Positions 31,768 to 39,866 of a DNA stretch of 44,025 bases are shown here, in pieces. The notes under the pieces are model-generated. The model saw only the letters and a program-made list of their open reading frames with translations. It did no database searches and had not been told where the DNA came from. Location of the stretch: contig JBHEMU010000181.1 of NCBI GenBank assembly GCA_046262415.1, positions 1-44,025 on the forward strand. Reading direction: 5' to 3'. Positions within the stretch are counted from its first letter, which is position 1. The number at the start of each line of letters is the position of its first letter. The DNA comes from JACDAS01 sp046262415. Lineage in GTDB: Bacteria; Actinomycetota; Thermoleophilia; Gaiellales; Gaiellaceae. The translations under genes and the position numbers were made by a program.

Positions 31768-31768
31768 T

Positions 31769-31783
31769 CCGCCGGCACGGCGG
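31769..31783. terminator. GC hairpin between convergent genes
   Basis: CCGCCG-GCA-CGGCGG lies between the stop of the small membrane gene and that of lysA, without a U-tract. It may slow or end transcription in both directions; this is weak evidence. Confidence 0.35.
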
Positions 31784-31788
31784 GGGCT

Positions 31789-33060
31789 TCAGGCCTCCAG
31801 CCTGAGCAGATCGTCCTCGGTCTCCCGCCGCCGGATCAGCCTCGCCTCACCACCGGAGACGAGCACGGCCGCCGGCCGCGGCACGCCGTTGTAGTTCGAG
31901 CCCATGCCGAGCGTGTAGGCCCCGGTGGCGGGCACGGCCAGCAGGTCGCCTCGCCTGGGCTGGGGCAGCGCCAGCCGCTCGACGAGAACGTCGCCGGACT
32001 CGCAGTGCTTGCCGCAGACGGTGAACCACCCCTCCGGTTCCTCGCCGGCGCGGTTCGCGAGCAGCGCCGTGTACCTGGCGCCGTAGAGCTGGGGTCGCGG
32101 GTTGTCGGACATGCCGCCGTCGATCGCGACGTAGGTCGTCGTCTCGCTCGCGCGCTTGACGACGCCGACCCGGTACAGCGTCAGCGCGCCGTCGCCGACG
32201 AGCGAGCGGCCCGGCTCGAGCACCACGCGGGGCGGGGGGAGGTCGTGCAGCGCCCAGGCGCTCGCCACCCTGCGCAGGAGCGCGTCGACGAACGTCCGGA
32301 CATCGAGCGACGGCTCGTCATCCACGTGGCGGACGCCGAGGCCGCCGCCGAGGTCGATCACCTCGGGGAGCCAGCCGAGTTCCTTCCGGCAGGCGGTCGC
32401 GAAGCCGGCGAGCCAGTCGACGGTCATCCGCTCGGCGCCGAGGTCGAGGAGCTGCGAGCCGATGTGGACGTGCAGGCCCTGGACCTCCAGTCCCGCCCGG
32501 AGCGCGTGGGCGACCGCCTCGATCGTCTCGTCCGGCGGCAGGCCGAACTTGGAGCCGTGGTGGGCGGTCTTGATCGCGTCGTGCGTCTCGGCGTCGATCC
32601 CGGGCGTCACGCGAACGAGCACGCGGCGGACCCCCGCCGAGGCCGCCCGCTCGACCTCGTCGAGCGAGTCGAGCACCACGAAGGCGGCTTCCGCCTCGGC
32701 CGCCGCCGCGAGCTCGGCGTCGCTCTTGTTGTTGCCGTGGACGACGATGCGCTCGCCCGGAATGCCGGCCCGCCGGGCGTAGGAGAGCTCGCCGAGGGTC
32801 GAGACGTCGGCGCCGAGTCCCTCGCCCGCGAAGAGCCGCAGGAGCGCGACGTTCGGGAAGGCCTTGACGCTGTAGAGGACGAGCGCGTCGGGCGCCGCCC
32901 CCAGGTAGGCCCGCGCGCGGGCGAGCAGCGTCTCCTCGCAGTACACGACGAGCGGCGTGCCGAACTGCTCCGCGAGTCCCGTCGCGGGCAGACCCCCGAC
33001 CTCGAGCTCGCCGCGATCGAACGACGCGGAATCAGGAAAGAGCTCGCTCAGTCGGTCCAC
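31789..33060 (-). CDS. lysA: Diaminopimelate decarboxylase
   Basis: PLP-dependent fold III decarboxylase (423 aa) that converts meso-diaminopimelate to lysine. The PLP lysine K66 is in LYSVKAFPN. HGNNKSDAEL, GLHVHIGSQ, IDLGGGLGV and EPGRSLVGD are present, as is the C-terminal GKHCESGDVL with the active-site Cys from the partner subunit. ATGAYTLGMGSNYNG completes the set. The start is GTG 33060 (TTG 33063 is adjacent), so the gene overlaps the upstream cupin gene by 13 bases and is translated from the same message. The ORF extends further only as a shadow. It lies far from any other lysine gene. Confidence 0.93.
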   Translation of the reverse strand: MDRLSELFPDSASFDRGELEVGGLPATGLAEQFGTPLVVYCEETLLARARAYLGAAPDALVLYSVKAFPNVALLRLFAGEGLGADVSTLGELSYARRAGIPGERIVVHGNNKSDAELAAAAEAEAAFVVLDSLDEVERAASAGVRRVLVRVTPGIDAETHDAIKTAHHGSKFGLPPDETIEAVAHALRAGLEVQGLHVHIGSQLLDLGAERMTVDWLAGFATACRKELGWLPEVIDLGGGLGVRHVDDEPSLDVRTFVDALLRRVASAWALHDLPPPRVVLEPGRSLVGDGALTLYRVGVVKRASETTTYVAIDGGMSDNPRPQLYGARYTALLANRAGEEPEGWFTVCGKHCESGDVLVERLALPQPRRGDLLAVPATGAYTLGMGSNYNGVPRPAAVLVSGGEARLIRRRETEDDLLRLEA

Positions 33061-33440
33061 CAACCCGGGACCATGTCCGCGTCGCCAGAGCCGGTGCGGG
33101 GAGCGCCGATCGCGATCAGCTCGGCGCCGTCCGGGCCGCCCTCGTAGCCCCGCATGGTCGACGGCGCCACGCGCACGGCGGTGAAGGGCTTCATCTCGAT
33201 CACGTCGTCGGCCACCTTGATGCGGGCGCTGCCGTTGACCAGCACGTAGACCTCCTCCTGGGTCTTGTGGGTGTGGCCGAACGGCAGTCGCCAGCCAGGG
33301 CCGAGCTTGATGTACGAGATCCCGCAGTGCTCGCACCCGAGCGGATCCTTCCCCATCCGGAACTGGATGTCGTTCTCGTCCAGCCCGAACTTGACGCCCT
33401 GGTTCTCGACCTCGGTCAGCTGCTGGACCGTGTAGCTCAT
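33048..33440 (-). CDS. Cupin-domain protein
   Basis: A 130-aa single cupin. The metal-binding motif is GHTHKTQEEVYVLVNG (H56, H58, E62/E63), and the second motif is represented by PFTAVRVAPSTMRGYEGG, where the usual His is missing or replaced. An unusual CEHCG pair (C36/C39) precedes the barrel. GAGGAG lies before ATG 33440. It is the first gene of a minus-strand unit with lysA, with which it overlaps by 13 bases. It is divergent from the leuS leader. The degraded second motif argues for binding rather than dioxygenase activity, but that is inference. Confidence 0.85.
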   Translation of the reverse strand: MSYTVQQLTEVENQGVKFGLDENDIQFRMGKDPLGCEHCGISYIKLGPGWRLPFGHTHKTQEEVYVLVNGSARIKVADDVIEMKPFTAVRVAPSTMRGYEGGPDGAELIAIGAPRTGSGDADMVPGWWTD

Positions 33441-33459
33441 CTCGCTCCTCTCGTCGACG

Positions 33460-33487
33460 TGACCGCGACGCTATCGCTTGCTACAGT
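33460..33487 (+). promoter_or_regulatory. Promoter of the leuS leader transcript
   Basis: GTGACC (33460-33465) resembles a -35 TTGACC, and TACAGT (33482-33487) is the -10, 16 bases apart. The -10 ends eight bases before the leader-peptide ATG, so the message would start almost at that codon. Confidence 0.5.
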
Positions 33488-33495
33488 GCGGCTCA

Positions 33496-33516
33496 ATGTC
33501 GGAGCTTCTCGCGTAG
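33496..33516 (+). CDS. Candidate leader peptide of leuS (6 codons, MSELLA)
   Basis: ATG TCG GAG CTT CTC GCG TAG. Two of six sense codons are leucine and adjacent, one of them CTT, which looks rare against the CTC/CTG-rich genes here. The ORF lies immediately after a -10 and before an intrinsic terminator and leuS, the order expected for ribosome-mediated attenuation. The Leu codons fall in GAGCTTC (33502-33508), which can pair with GAAGC (33522-33526). Chance is not excluded, because the ORF is very short. Confidence 0.5.
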   Translation: MSELLA

Positions 33517-33582
33517 GGCAGGAAGCGAGCGCGGCGACCGCCGCGACGAGCTTCCCACGGCCTCTCCCCGGAGAGGCTTTTT
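33517..33582 (+). promoter_or_regulatory. Candidate leucine attenuator upstream of leuS
   Basis: A long stem (GGAAGC 33521-33526 with GCTTCC 33550-33555, enclosing CGCGGC-GACC-GCCGCG) is followed by an intrinsic terminator, GCCTCTC-CCCG-GAGAGGC plus TTTTT (33560-33582). The terminator sits only 17 bases before ATG 33600, so it must be read through for leuS to be made. GAAGC can also pair back to the Leu-codon segment. I could not settle a unique antiterminator by eye. Confidence 0.6.
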
Positions 33583-33599
33583 CGTTTCTGGAGGACGGT

Positions 33600-36041
33600 A
33601 TGGACGACCGGTACGAGCCGAAGCAGATCGAGCCGAAGTGGCAGGCGGTGTGGGCGGGCGAGCGGGCCTTCAACGTGGACGATCCGGACCCGGGAGCCGA
33701 GAACCCGGCTGCCTTCTACATGCTCGAAATGCTGCCCTACCCGTCGGGGACCCTGCACATGGGGCACGTCCTCAACTACACCCTCGGCGACGTCGTCACG
33801 CACTTCCGCCGTCGGAACGGCGCGCACGTGCTGCGGCCGATGGGCTTCGACTCCTTCGGCCTGCCCGCCGAGAACGCCGCGATCCGCGAGGGCGGGCACC
33901 CGCGGGAGATCGTCGACCGGAACATCGCCGCGATCGAGCGGCAGATGCGGGGACTCGGGTGGGCGATCGACTGGGACCGCGTCACCGCGGCGCACGACCC
34001 GGCCTTCTACCGCTGGACGCAGTGGCTCTTCCTGCGCTTCCTGCGCGAGGGGCTCGCCTACCGCAAGCAGGCACCGGTCAAGTGGTGCCCCAACGACCAG
34101 ACCGTGCTGGCCGAGTCGCAGGTGATCGACGGTCGCTGCGAGCGCTGCGGCGCCGAGGTCGAGGCCAAGAGCCTGGAGCAGTGGTTCCTGCGCATCACCG
34201 CCTACGCCGACGCCTTGCTCGAAGACCACGCGCTGCTCGACTGGCCCGACCGGACGATCGCGATCCAGCGCAACTGGATCGGCCGCTCCGAGGGCGCCGA
34301 GATCCTCTTCCGCGTCGACGACCTCGACCTCGACCTGCCGGTCTTCACGACCCGTCCGGACACGCTCTTCGGGGCCACGTTCTTCGTCCTGGCGCCGGAG
34401 CACCCACTGGTCGAGCGGCTGGCCGCGGGCACCGAGCAGGCCGGCGGCGTCCGCGACTACGTGCGCCGGACGAGCGCGGCGACGGGGACGGAGCGGCTCG
34501 ACCCCGAGCGCGAGAAGAGCGGCGTCCACACCGGCCGGTACGCCACCAACCCGATCAACGGCGAGCGGATCCCGATCTGGGTGGCCGACTACGTGCTCAT
34601 GGAGTACGGCACGGGCGCGATCATGGCCGTCCCTGCGCACGACGAGCGCGACTACGAGTTCGCGCGCCGGTTCGACCTGCCGGTCCGCACGGTCGTCGTG
34701 CCGGCAGGGGGCGATGCGGATCCCGGGCAGGGCGCGTTCTCGGCCCACACCGACGGCGAGCGCCTGACCAACTCCGGCGAGTTCGACGGGCTGCCCAGCG
34801 CGGACGGCGCGACGGTGATCGTCGAGCGTCTCGCCGACCTGGGGCGAGGCCGCCCCGCCGTCAGCTTTCGCCTGCGCGACTGGCTGATCTCGAGGCAGCG
34901 CTACTGGGGCTGCCCGATTCCCGTCGTGCACTGCGAGCGCTGCGGGATCGTGCCCGTGCCCGACGAGGAGCTGCCGGTGCTGCTGCCCGACGTCGAGGAG
35001 TACCTGCCGCGAGGGCGCTCGCCGCTCGCCGCGGCCGAGGAGTGGATCACCGTGCCGTGCCCGTCGTGCGGCGCCCCGGCCCGGCGCGAGGCGGACACGA
35101 TGGACACCTTCGTCGACTCCTCCTGGTACTTCCTGCGCTACTGCGATCCGCACAACGACGAGGCCCCGTTCGACCGGCGCCTGATCGACCACTGGTGCCC
35201 GATCGACCTGTACATCGGCGGGATCGACCACTCGACCGGCCACCTCCTGTACTCGCGCTTCTTCGTCAAGGTGCTGAACGAGCTGGGCCTGCTCGGGTTC
35301 CGCGAGCCCTTCACGCGGCTGTTCCACCAGGGCTGGGTGCAGTTCGACGGCTCGAAGATGTCGAAGTCGAGAGGGAACGTGATCGGCCCCGACGACCTCG
35401 TCGAGGCCTACGGAGCCGACGCGGTGCGGCTCTACATCCTCTTCGTGGGCCCGGCCGACCAGGACATGGAGTGGACCGAGAGCGGGATCGAGGGCATGGC
35501 CCGCTTCGTCCGGCGTCTCTGGCGCGCCGTGCTCGACGCGGCCACGTGCGACCCGTCCGTCGACGCGGACGACGGGCCGCTCGTCCGCAAGGCCCACGAG
35601 ACGATCGGCCGGGTCACCGACGACATCGGCAGGCGCTTCCACTTCAACACGCCGATCGCGGCGGTGATGGAGCTGGTCAACGAGCTGGGTCGCTCCCCGG
35701 ACGACCCCGGCGCCCGCTTCGCCGCCGAGACCGCGGTCAGCCTGATCCAGCCGTACGCGCCGCACGTCGCCGAGGAGCTCTGGGAGCGGCTCGGCCACGC
35801 GCGGCTGTGGGAGCAGCCCTGGCCGGTCGCCGACGAGCGGCTGCTCGAGCGCGAGACGTTCGAGCTCGTGATCCAGGTGAACGGCAAGGTGCGCGACCGG
35901 GTCGAGGTCGGGGTCGACCTGTCTCGCGACGAGCTCGTCGCGCACGCGCAGGCCTCGCCGCGGGTGCAGGCGCACCTGGACGGGAGAGAGATCCGGCAGG
36001 CGATCGTGGTGCCGCGGAAGCTCGTGAACCTGGTCGTCTGA
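33600..36041 (+). CDS. leuS: Leucyl-tRNA synthetase
   Basis: Class I synthetase charging tRNA-Leu, 813 aa. It has the canonical HIGH motif HMGH (H53-M54-G55-H56) in MLPYPSGTLHMGHVLNY, GFDSFGLPAENAA, the CP1 editing domain (TTRPDTLFGATFFVLAPEHP and GTGAIMAVPAHDERD), a zinc/knuckle (CPSCG), SSWYFLRY and KMSKS (K586-S590, in DGSKMSKSRGN). The C-terminal anticodon-binding domain ends in VIQVNGKVRDR. GGAGGA precedes ATG 33600 closely, and the extension to 33267 lies across the leader and promoter. Expression is probably controlled by the attenuator upstream. All motifs are canonical, in contrast to the IleRS of this window. Confidence 0.97.
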   Translation: MDDRYEPKQIEPKWQAVWAGERAFNVDDPDPGAENPAAFYMLEMLPYPSGTLHMGHVLNYTLGDVVTHFRRRNGAHVLRPMGFDSFGLPAENAAIREGGHPREIVDRNIAAIERQMRGLGWAIDWDRVTAAHDPAFYRWTQWLFLRFLREGLAYRKQAPVKWCPNDQTVLAESQVIDGRCERCGAEVEAKSLEQWFLRITAYADALLEDHALLDWPDRTIAIQRNWIGRSEGAEILFRVDDLDLDLPVFTTRPDTLFGATFFVLAPEHPLVERLAAGTEQAGGVRDYVRRTSAATGTERLDPEREKSGVHTGRYATNPINGERIPIWVADYVLMEYGTGAIMAVPAHDERDYEFARRFDLPVRTVVVPAGGDADPGQGAFSAHTDGERLTNSGEFDGLPSADGATVIVERLADLGRGRPAVSFRLRDWLISRQRYWGCPIPVVHCERCGIVPVPDEELPVLLPDVEEYLPRGRSPLAAAEEWITVPCPSCGAPARREADTMDTFVDSSWYFLRYCDPHNDEAPFDRRLIDHWCPIDLYIGGIDHSTGHLLYSRFFVKVLNELGLLGFREPFTRLFHQGWVQFDGSKMSKSRGNVIGPDDLVEAYGADAVRLYILFVGPADQDMEWTESGIEGMARFVRRLWRAVLDAATCDPSVDADDGPLVRKAHETIGRVTDDIGRRFHFNTPIAAVMELVNELGRSPDDPGARFAAETAVSLIQPYAPHVAEELWERLGHARLWEQPWPVADERLLERETFELVIQVNGKVRDRVEVGVDLSRDELVAHAQASPRVQAHLDGREIRQAIVVPRKLVNLVV

Positions 36042-36044
36042 CAC

Positions 36045-36070
36045 CCCCGAGGTGCAGGCGCACCCCGGGG
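36045..36070. terminator. Hairpin between leuS and the convergent secreted-protein gene
   Basis: CCCC-GA-GGTGC-AGGC-GCACC-CC-GGGG folds into a stem with one internal loop, just after the leuS stop. There is no U-tract. It probably acts as a terminator or 3'-end stabiliser for both convergent genes. Confidence 0.5.
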
Positions 36071-36076
36071 ATGCCC

Positions 36077-36469
36077 CTAACGAATGCCGGTGTCGACCCG
36101 GAAGTCGAGCCGGTCCAGGTGGGCGAAACGGACCTTGACGCGGGCCGGGTACGGCGACCCGCCGAGGCGGCGGGAGCCGGTGGCGACCGTGTAGATCGCG
36201 GCGTCGAGCGCCACCTTGTAGCGGCCCTGCGCGTCCGTGCGCGTGGTGACGGGCGCCTTGCCGGCCCGGGAGAACACGAGCGTCACGCCCGCGGCGGGGC
36301 CCTCGCACGGGACGCCCACCCGGCAGACGGGGGTGGTCGGTGCCATCGTGACCGTGCCCTGGAGGCCGGTGACGCCGGCGAAGCGGCTCTGCGACCCGGC
36401 GACGCCGGCCGCGCTGAGCGCGGCGGCGGCGATCCCGACCGCCACGGTGATGCGAAGGTTTGCGGTCAT
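36077..36469 (-). CDS. Secreted protein with carboxypeptidase-regulatory-like (Ig-fold) domain
   Basis: A 130-aa exported protein. The signal peptide MTANLRITVAVGIAAAALSA has a cleavage site near VAGS. The mature domain reads GLQGTVTMAPTTPVCRVGVP, then VTLVFSRAGKAPVTTRTDAQGRYKVAL and YTVATGSRRLGG, a carboxypeptidase-regulatory-like / transthyretin-like beta-sandwich with two Cys that could pair. ATG 36469 is chosen because the longer frame to 36697 is an antisense shadow of comEA. CATCAT lies six bases upstream on the minus strand. No enzyme domain is attached; an accessory extracellular role is a guess. Confidence 0.8.
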   Translation of the reverse strand: MTANLRITVAVGIAAAALSAAGVAGSQSRFAGVTGLQGTVTMAPTTPVCRVGVPCEGPAAGVTLVFSRAGKAPVTTRTDAQGRYKVALDAAIYTVATGSRRLGGSPYPARVKVRFAHLDRLDFRVDTGIR

Positions 36470-36551
36470 GCACACATGATGCCCTATCGGCACGGATTCG
36501 TCACATCCGCGTGCGGCCCCGGCCGGCGCGCCGTCCTGCTCCGTTGTCATC

Positions 36552-37142
36552 ATGGACAACATGGAGCACCTCGACCCCCGCCGCCGAACGGTGCTGGTCA
36601 CGGCCGCCGTCGCCCTCGTCGCCCTCGCCCTCGCGGGACACTTCCTGCTCGGCGTCGGGGCCGCGCCCGAGGCAGTTCTCCTGCCGCCTCCGCCCACGCT
36701 CGCTGTGACTCCTCTCGTCGTCCACGTCGTCGGCGCCGTCCGCCGGCCGGGTCTCTACCGCCTCCGGCAGGGGGACCGGATCGCCGACGCGGTCACGCGC
36801 GCGGGCGGCCCGACCCGGACAGCCGACCTGACGCTCGTCAACCTCGCGGCTCCGGTCGCCGACGGGACCCAGGTCGTCGTGCCGCGCCGGGCGCGGCCGG
36901 TCGCTGCCGGCGGGCCGGAGGGGTCGGCCCCCGAGCCGCAGGCCCCGGCGGGGCCGGTGCACCTGAACACGGCCACGCTCGAGGAGCTCGATGCGCTGCC
37001 CGGCGTCGGTCCCGTGACGGCGCAGAAGATCCTCGACTACCGGGCCGAGAACGGTGCCTTCAGCTCGGTCGAGGAGCTCGACGCGATCTCGGGGATCGGG
37101 CCGGCGCGGCTCGAGGAGCTCAGGAGGCTGGTGGCGCCGTGA
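36552..37142 (+). CDS. comEA: ComEA: DNA-uptake receptor (SLBB plus helix-hairpin-helix)
   Basis: A 196-aa membrane-anchored DNA-binding protein of the competence system. It has one N-terminal hydrophobic helix (about residues 12-34), a Pro-rich spacer, and an SLBB domain (VVHVVGAVRRPGLYRLRQGD, IADAVTRAGG, VNLAAPVADGTQVVVP). After a flexible linker comes the C-terminal double HhH: HLNTATLEELDALPGVGPVT and SVEELDAISGIGPARLEEL. It overlaps comEC by four bases (GTGA). The operon comEA-comEC implies natural transformation capacity, although pilus genes are not in the window. Confidence 0.95.
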   Translation: MDNMEHLDPRRRTVLVTAAVALVALALAGHFLLGVGAAPEAVLLPPPPTLAVTPLVVHVVGAVRRPGLYRLRQGDRIADAVTRAGGPTRTADLTLVNLAAPVADGTQVVVPRRARPVAAGGPEGSAPEPQAPAGPVHLNTATLEELDALPGVGPVTAQKILDYRAENGAFSSVEELDAISGIGPARLEELRRLVAP

Positions 37143-38587
37143 TCCGGCGTGTCGCGCGGCGGCCGGAGCACAGCCTCGTCGGAGCGATGTGCGGTGGGCT
37201 TGCCGCCTCGAACCTGGCCAGGCCCGGTCTCGCGGCGCTTGCGTGCGCGGCCGCCGCGTGCGTCGGCTCGTTGTTCCTCGAGGATCGGGCGCGGCTCGTC
37301 GCGCTGGCGGTGGCCCTGTCGCTGGCCGGCTGGTGGTGGGGAGGAGCCCGGCTCGACGTGCTCGACCGCAGCGTCCTGAAGGGTCAGATCGGCCGGGCGG
37401 GCCGCGCGCTCGCGGTGGTGACCGCTCCGGCGCGCAGGGGCCGGCTCGAGCTCCGCGTCCAGGCCGAGACTCGTCAGCTCGGCAGGCTTCGGGTGCGAGA
37501 GCCCGTGTTGCTGCTCCTTCCGCTCGGGCGGTCCCCGCCGCAGCAAGGCGCTGAGCTGGAGCTGGTCGCCGAGGTCAGGCGTCCGAGGATCCCGGCCGAC
37601 GGCTTCGACGAGGAACGCTACCTGCGCCGGCGCGGGATCCACGTCGTCCTGCGCGCCAGCCACTGGCGCGTGGTGGGGCGGCGCGACGGGCTCGGCGCCG
37701 TCGCCGACGGGCTGCGTGGGCGGGTGGCGCGGACGATCGGGAGCGGCTCCGGCGGCGAGCGGGAGGCGCTCCTGCTCGGGATCGTCCTCGGCGACGACGG
37801 CGGCCTCTCGGAGGAGCTTCGCGACCGGTTCCGGGCCTCCGGCCTCTATCACTTGCTCGCGGTCTCCGGCCAGAACGTCGCGCTGGTCGCGGCGGGTGCG
37901 CTCCTCGCGGCCTGGCTGCTGGGGCTGTCCCGCTGGCTGGGTGAGGTCGGAGCGCTGGCGGCGATCGCCGCGTACGTACTCGCGGTCGGGGCGCAGCCCT
38001 CGGTCGTGCGCGCCGGCATCGCCGGGGCGCTCGGCTCGCTGGCCTGGCTCGCGGCGCGGGAACGGGATCGCTGGTACTTCCTGCTCCTGGGGGCCCTCGC
38101 TCTGCTCACGTGGAATCCGTACTCGGCGCTCGACCCGGGCTTCCAGCTCTCGTTCGCGGCCGTGATCGCGATCTTCGTCGTCGCGCCCAGGATCGAGCGT
38201 GCGCTCGAGGGCTACCCGGTGCCGCCCAGAGCGGCCGGCGTGCTCGCCGTTTCCACTGCGTGCGGTCTCGTGACGGCCCCGATCCTCTGGTTCCAGTTCC
38301 ACGCCGTGCCGCTGCTCGCAGTCCCGGCGAACGCGCTCGCGGCGCCGGCGATGGTGCCCGTGCTCGGGCTCGGACTGGCAGCGGTGGCCGTCGACCCGGT
38401 GCTGCCTGCGGCGGCCGCGGTGCTCGTCTGGCTCGCGGGGTGGTGCGCCGCCTACGTCGCGCTGTGCGCCAGGTTGATCGGCGCTCTCCCGGGAGCGCAG
38501 CTCGAGTCCGGATGGGTCGCGGGGGTCGCCGCGGTCGTCGCCGCCGGGGCGGCTGCCTATGCTTGGCGGCGATGCCGGGGGACCTGA
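37139..38587 (+). CDS. comEC: ComEC: DNA translocation channel, without metallo-beta-lactamase domain
   Basis: A 482-aa polytopic membrane protein forming the pore for single-stranded DNA uptake. The N-terminal part contains a DUF4131-like OB segment ending in DGFDEERYLRRRGIHVVLRA. The competence domain follows with LLGIVLGDDGGLSEELRDRF, GLYHLLAVSGQNVALVA, and SALDPGFQLSFAAVIAI, then several helices. There is no C-terminal metallo-beta-lactamase-like domain (no HxHxDH), unlike many Firmicute ComEC of 700-800 aa. Start GTG 37139 overlaps the comEA stop. holA starts inside the last codons of this gene. Confidence 0.93.
   Translation: MIRRVARRPEHSLVGAMCGGLAASNLARPGLAALACAAAACVGSLFLEDRARLVALAVALSLAGWWWGGARLDVLDRSVLKGQIGRAGRALAVVTAPARRGRLELRVQAETRQLGRLRVREPVLLLLPLGRSPPQQGAELELVAEVRRPRIPADGFDEERYLRRRGIHVVLRASHWRVVGRRDGLGAVADGLRGRVARTIGSGSGGEREALLLGIVLGDDGGLSEELRDRFRASGLYHLLAVSGQNVALVAAGALLAAWLLGLSRWLGEVGALAAIAAYVLAVGAQPSVVRAGIAGALGSLAWLAARERDRWYFLLLGALALLTWNPYSALDPGFQLSFAAVIAIFVVAPRIERALEGYPVPPRAAGVLAVSTACGLVTAPILWFQFHAVPLLAVPANALAAPAMVPVLGLGLAAVAVDPVLPAAAAVLVWLAGWCAAYVALCARLIGALPGAQLESGWVAGVAAVVAAGAAAYAWRRCRGT
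38558..38563 (+). promoter_or_regulatory. Internal -10 element for holA
   Basis: TATGCT lies eight bases before the holA ATG 38572, inside comEC. It could give holA expression independent of the competence genes. Confidence 0.4.
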
Positions 38588-39558
38588 AGCCCGTCTACGT
38601 CCTCGGCGGCGGCGACCGGCCGAAGGTCACGCGCGCCCTGGAGCGTCTGCGCGGCCACTTCTTCGGCGACGCGGTCGAGCGCCTCTCCGCGCTGGAGGCG
38701 GGCGGCCACGACGCCGTCGCCGCGTGCAACGCCCTCGGGCTGTTCGGAGGCGCGGGCCGGCTCGTTCTGGTAGAGGGCGTCGAGGCCTGGAAGGCTCCCG
38801 ACGCGAAGGCGATCGCCGCCTACCTCGCGAGCCCCGCGCCCGACACCGTGCTGGCCCTCGTCGCGGAGGGCCTGAAGGCGGACGCGCCACTCGTGAAGGC
38901 ATGCGCCAAGGCGGGCGAGATTCTCGTCTTCGACGTCAGGAAGAGAGACCTGCCTCGCTGGGTGGGCGAGCAGTTCGCGCGTCTGGAGGCCAGGGTCGAG
39001 CCGGCCGCCTGCGGGGCGCTGGTCGAGCTCGTCGGCGAGGACCTCGGCGAGCTGGCGGCCGAGATCGAGAAGCTCGCGCTCTGGGCCGGGGACGACGAGA
39101 TCCGCGAGCGCGACGTCTCGCTCCTCGTCGCTGCGCGGGGCGAGACGCCGGGCTACGCGCTCACCGATGCGTGGGGTCGCCGCGATGTGGCCGGCGTGCT
39201 GGGCGCCTGCGAGGCCCAGCTGGAACAGGCGAGCGACGGCCGCCGCGAGCTGACCCGCCTCGTCGGCCTCCTGGCCGGCCACCTGGAGCGCGTCCGCCTC
39301 TGCCAGAGCCTCGAAGGCGAGGGGATCCCTCCGCGTGAGGCCGCTTCGCGCCTGAAGCGTCACCCGTTCTACGTCGAGAAACTGTTCGGCCAGGCGCGGA
39401 ACTTCGGTGTCGACGAACTCCGCGAAGCCGTCGTTCGGATGGCGCGCCTCGACCTCGCGCTCAAGGGCGCCAGCCGCCTGCCCGGCGAGCTCGAGCTCGA
39501 GCGCACCCTCGTCGAGATCACCCGCGAGCCGGACTCGCGGGTGCCCACCGCCGGCTGA
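38572..39558 (+). CDS. holA: DNA polymerase III delta subunit
   Basis: Clamp-loader delta subunit, 328 aa, opening the sliding clamp during replication. It starts PGDLKPVYVLGGGDR, the usual KPVYLLxG-E pattern. A weak P-loop-less AAA+ fold follows, with NALGLFGGAGRLVLVEGVEAWK, then VLALVAEGLKADAPLVKA and FDVRKRDLPRWVGEQFARL. The C-terminal collar domain shows LVGLLAGHLERVRLC and KRHPFYVEKLFGQAR. The order comEA-comEC-holA-rpsT is conserved in many bacteria, which supports the call. It overlaps comEC by 16 bases and converges on rpsT with one base between. Confidence 0.93.
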   Translation: MPGDLKPVYVLGGGDRPKVTRALERLRGHFFGDAVERLSALEAGGHDAVAACNALGLFGGAGRLVLVEGVEAWKAPDAKAIAAYLASPAPDTVLALVAEGLKADAPLVKACAKAGEILVFDVRKRDLPRWVGEQFARLEARVEPAACGALVELVGEDLGELAAEIEKLALWAGDDEIRERDVSLLVAARGETPGYALTDAWGRRDVAGVLGACEAQLEQASDGRRELTRLVGLLAGHLERVRLCQSLEGEGIPPREAASRLKRHPFYVEKLFGQARNFGVDELREAVVRMARLDLALKGASRLPGELELERTLVEITREPDSRVPTAG

Positions 39559-39559
39559 T

Positions 39560-39838
39560 TCAGGAGCGATCCGCGACGGCCTGCCGGCCGACGAGCCGCG
39601 CGGCCTGCGCCTTCTTGCGCGCCGCGGTGTTTCGGTGCAGCGCGCCGCGCGAGGCTGCCCGGTCGATCCAGCGCACGAGCTCCCGGTGGTCGCCGCCGAT
39701 TCGCTCCGCGTCGCCCTCGGCGACAGCGGCCTCGAGGCGGCGGGTGAGCGTCTTCACGGTCGAGCGGTAACGCAGGTTCTGCAGCCGCTCCCGAGCGGCG
39801 CTGCGGACGCGCTTCTTCTGCTGTCGGATGTTCGGCAT
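39560..39838 (-). CDS. rpsT: 30S ribosomal protein S20
   Basis: A 92-aa basic helical protein binding 16S rRNA. The start PNIRQQKKRVRSAARERLQN is the S20 signature, followed by VKTLTRRLEAAV and a C-terminal IDRAASRGALHRNTAARKKA. Normal length is about 85-90. It lies opposite holA, as in many genomes. A hairpin with a U-run lies directly upstream of ATG 39838, and TACGAT (minus strand, 39879-39874) is its probable -10. Confidence 0.96.
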   Translation of the reverse strand: MPNIRQQKKRVRSAARERLQNLRYRSTVKTLTRRLEAAVAEGDAERIGGDHRELVRWIDRAASRGALHRNTAARKKAQAARLVGRQAVADRS

Positions 39839-39844
39839 CGGCGT

Positions 39845-39866
39845 GAAAAGGCCCGCAAGCGCGGGC
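39845..39866 (-). promoter_or_regulatory. Hairpin in the rpsT 5' leader
   Basis: On the minus strand, GCCCGC-GCTT-GCGGGC is followed by CTTTTC, and the rpsT ATG comes seven bases later. With the -10 at 39879-39874 the transcript would begin with this hairpin. It resembles a terminator but is very close to the start. A role in S20 autocontrol or message stability is possible. Confidence 0.5.

Noticed and set aside
33267..33599. Upstream extension of leuS
   Set aside because: It would cross the leader, promoter and terminator and overlap the cupin gene; GGAGGA and HMGH spacing support ATG 33600.
33471..36473. 1000-codon minus-strand frame opposite leuS
   Set aside because: Shadow of leuS; it lacks any family motif.
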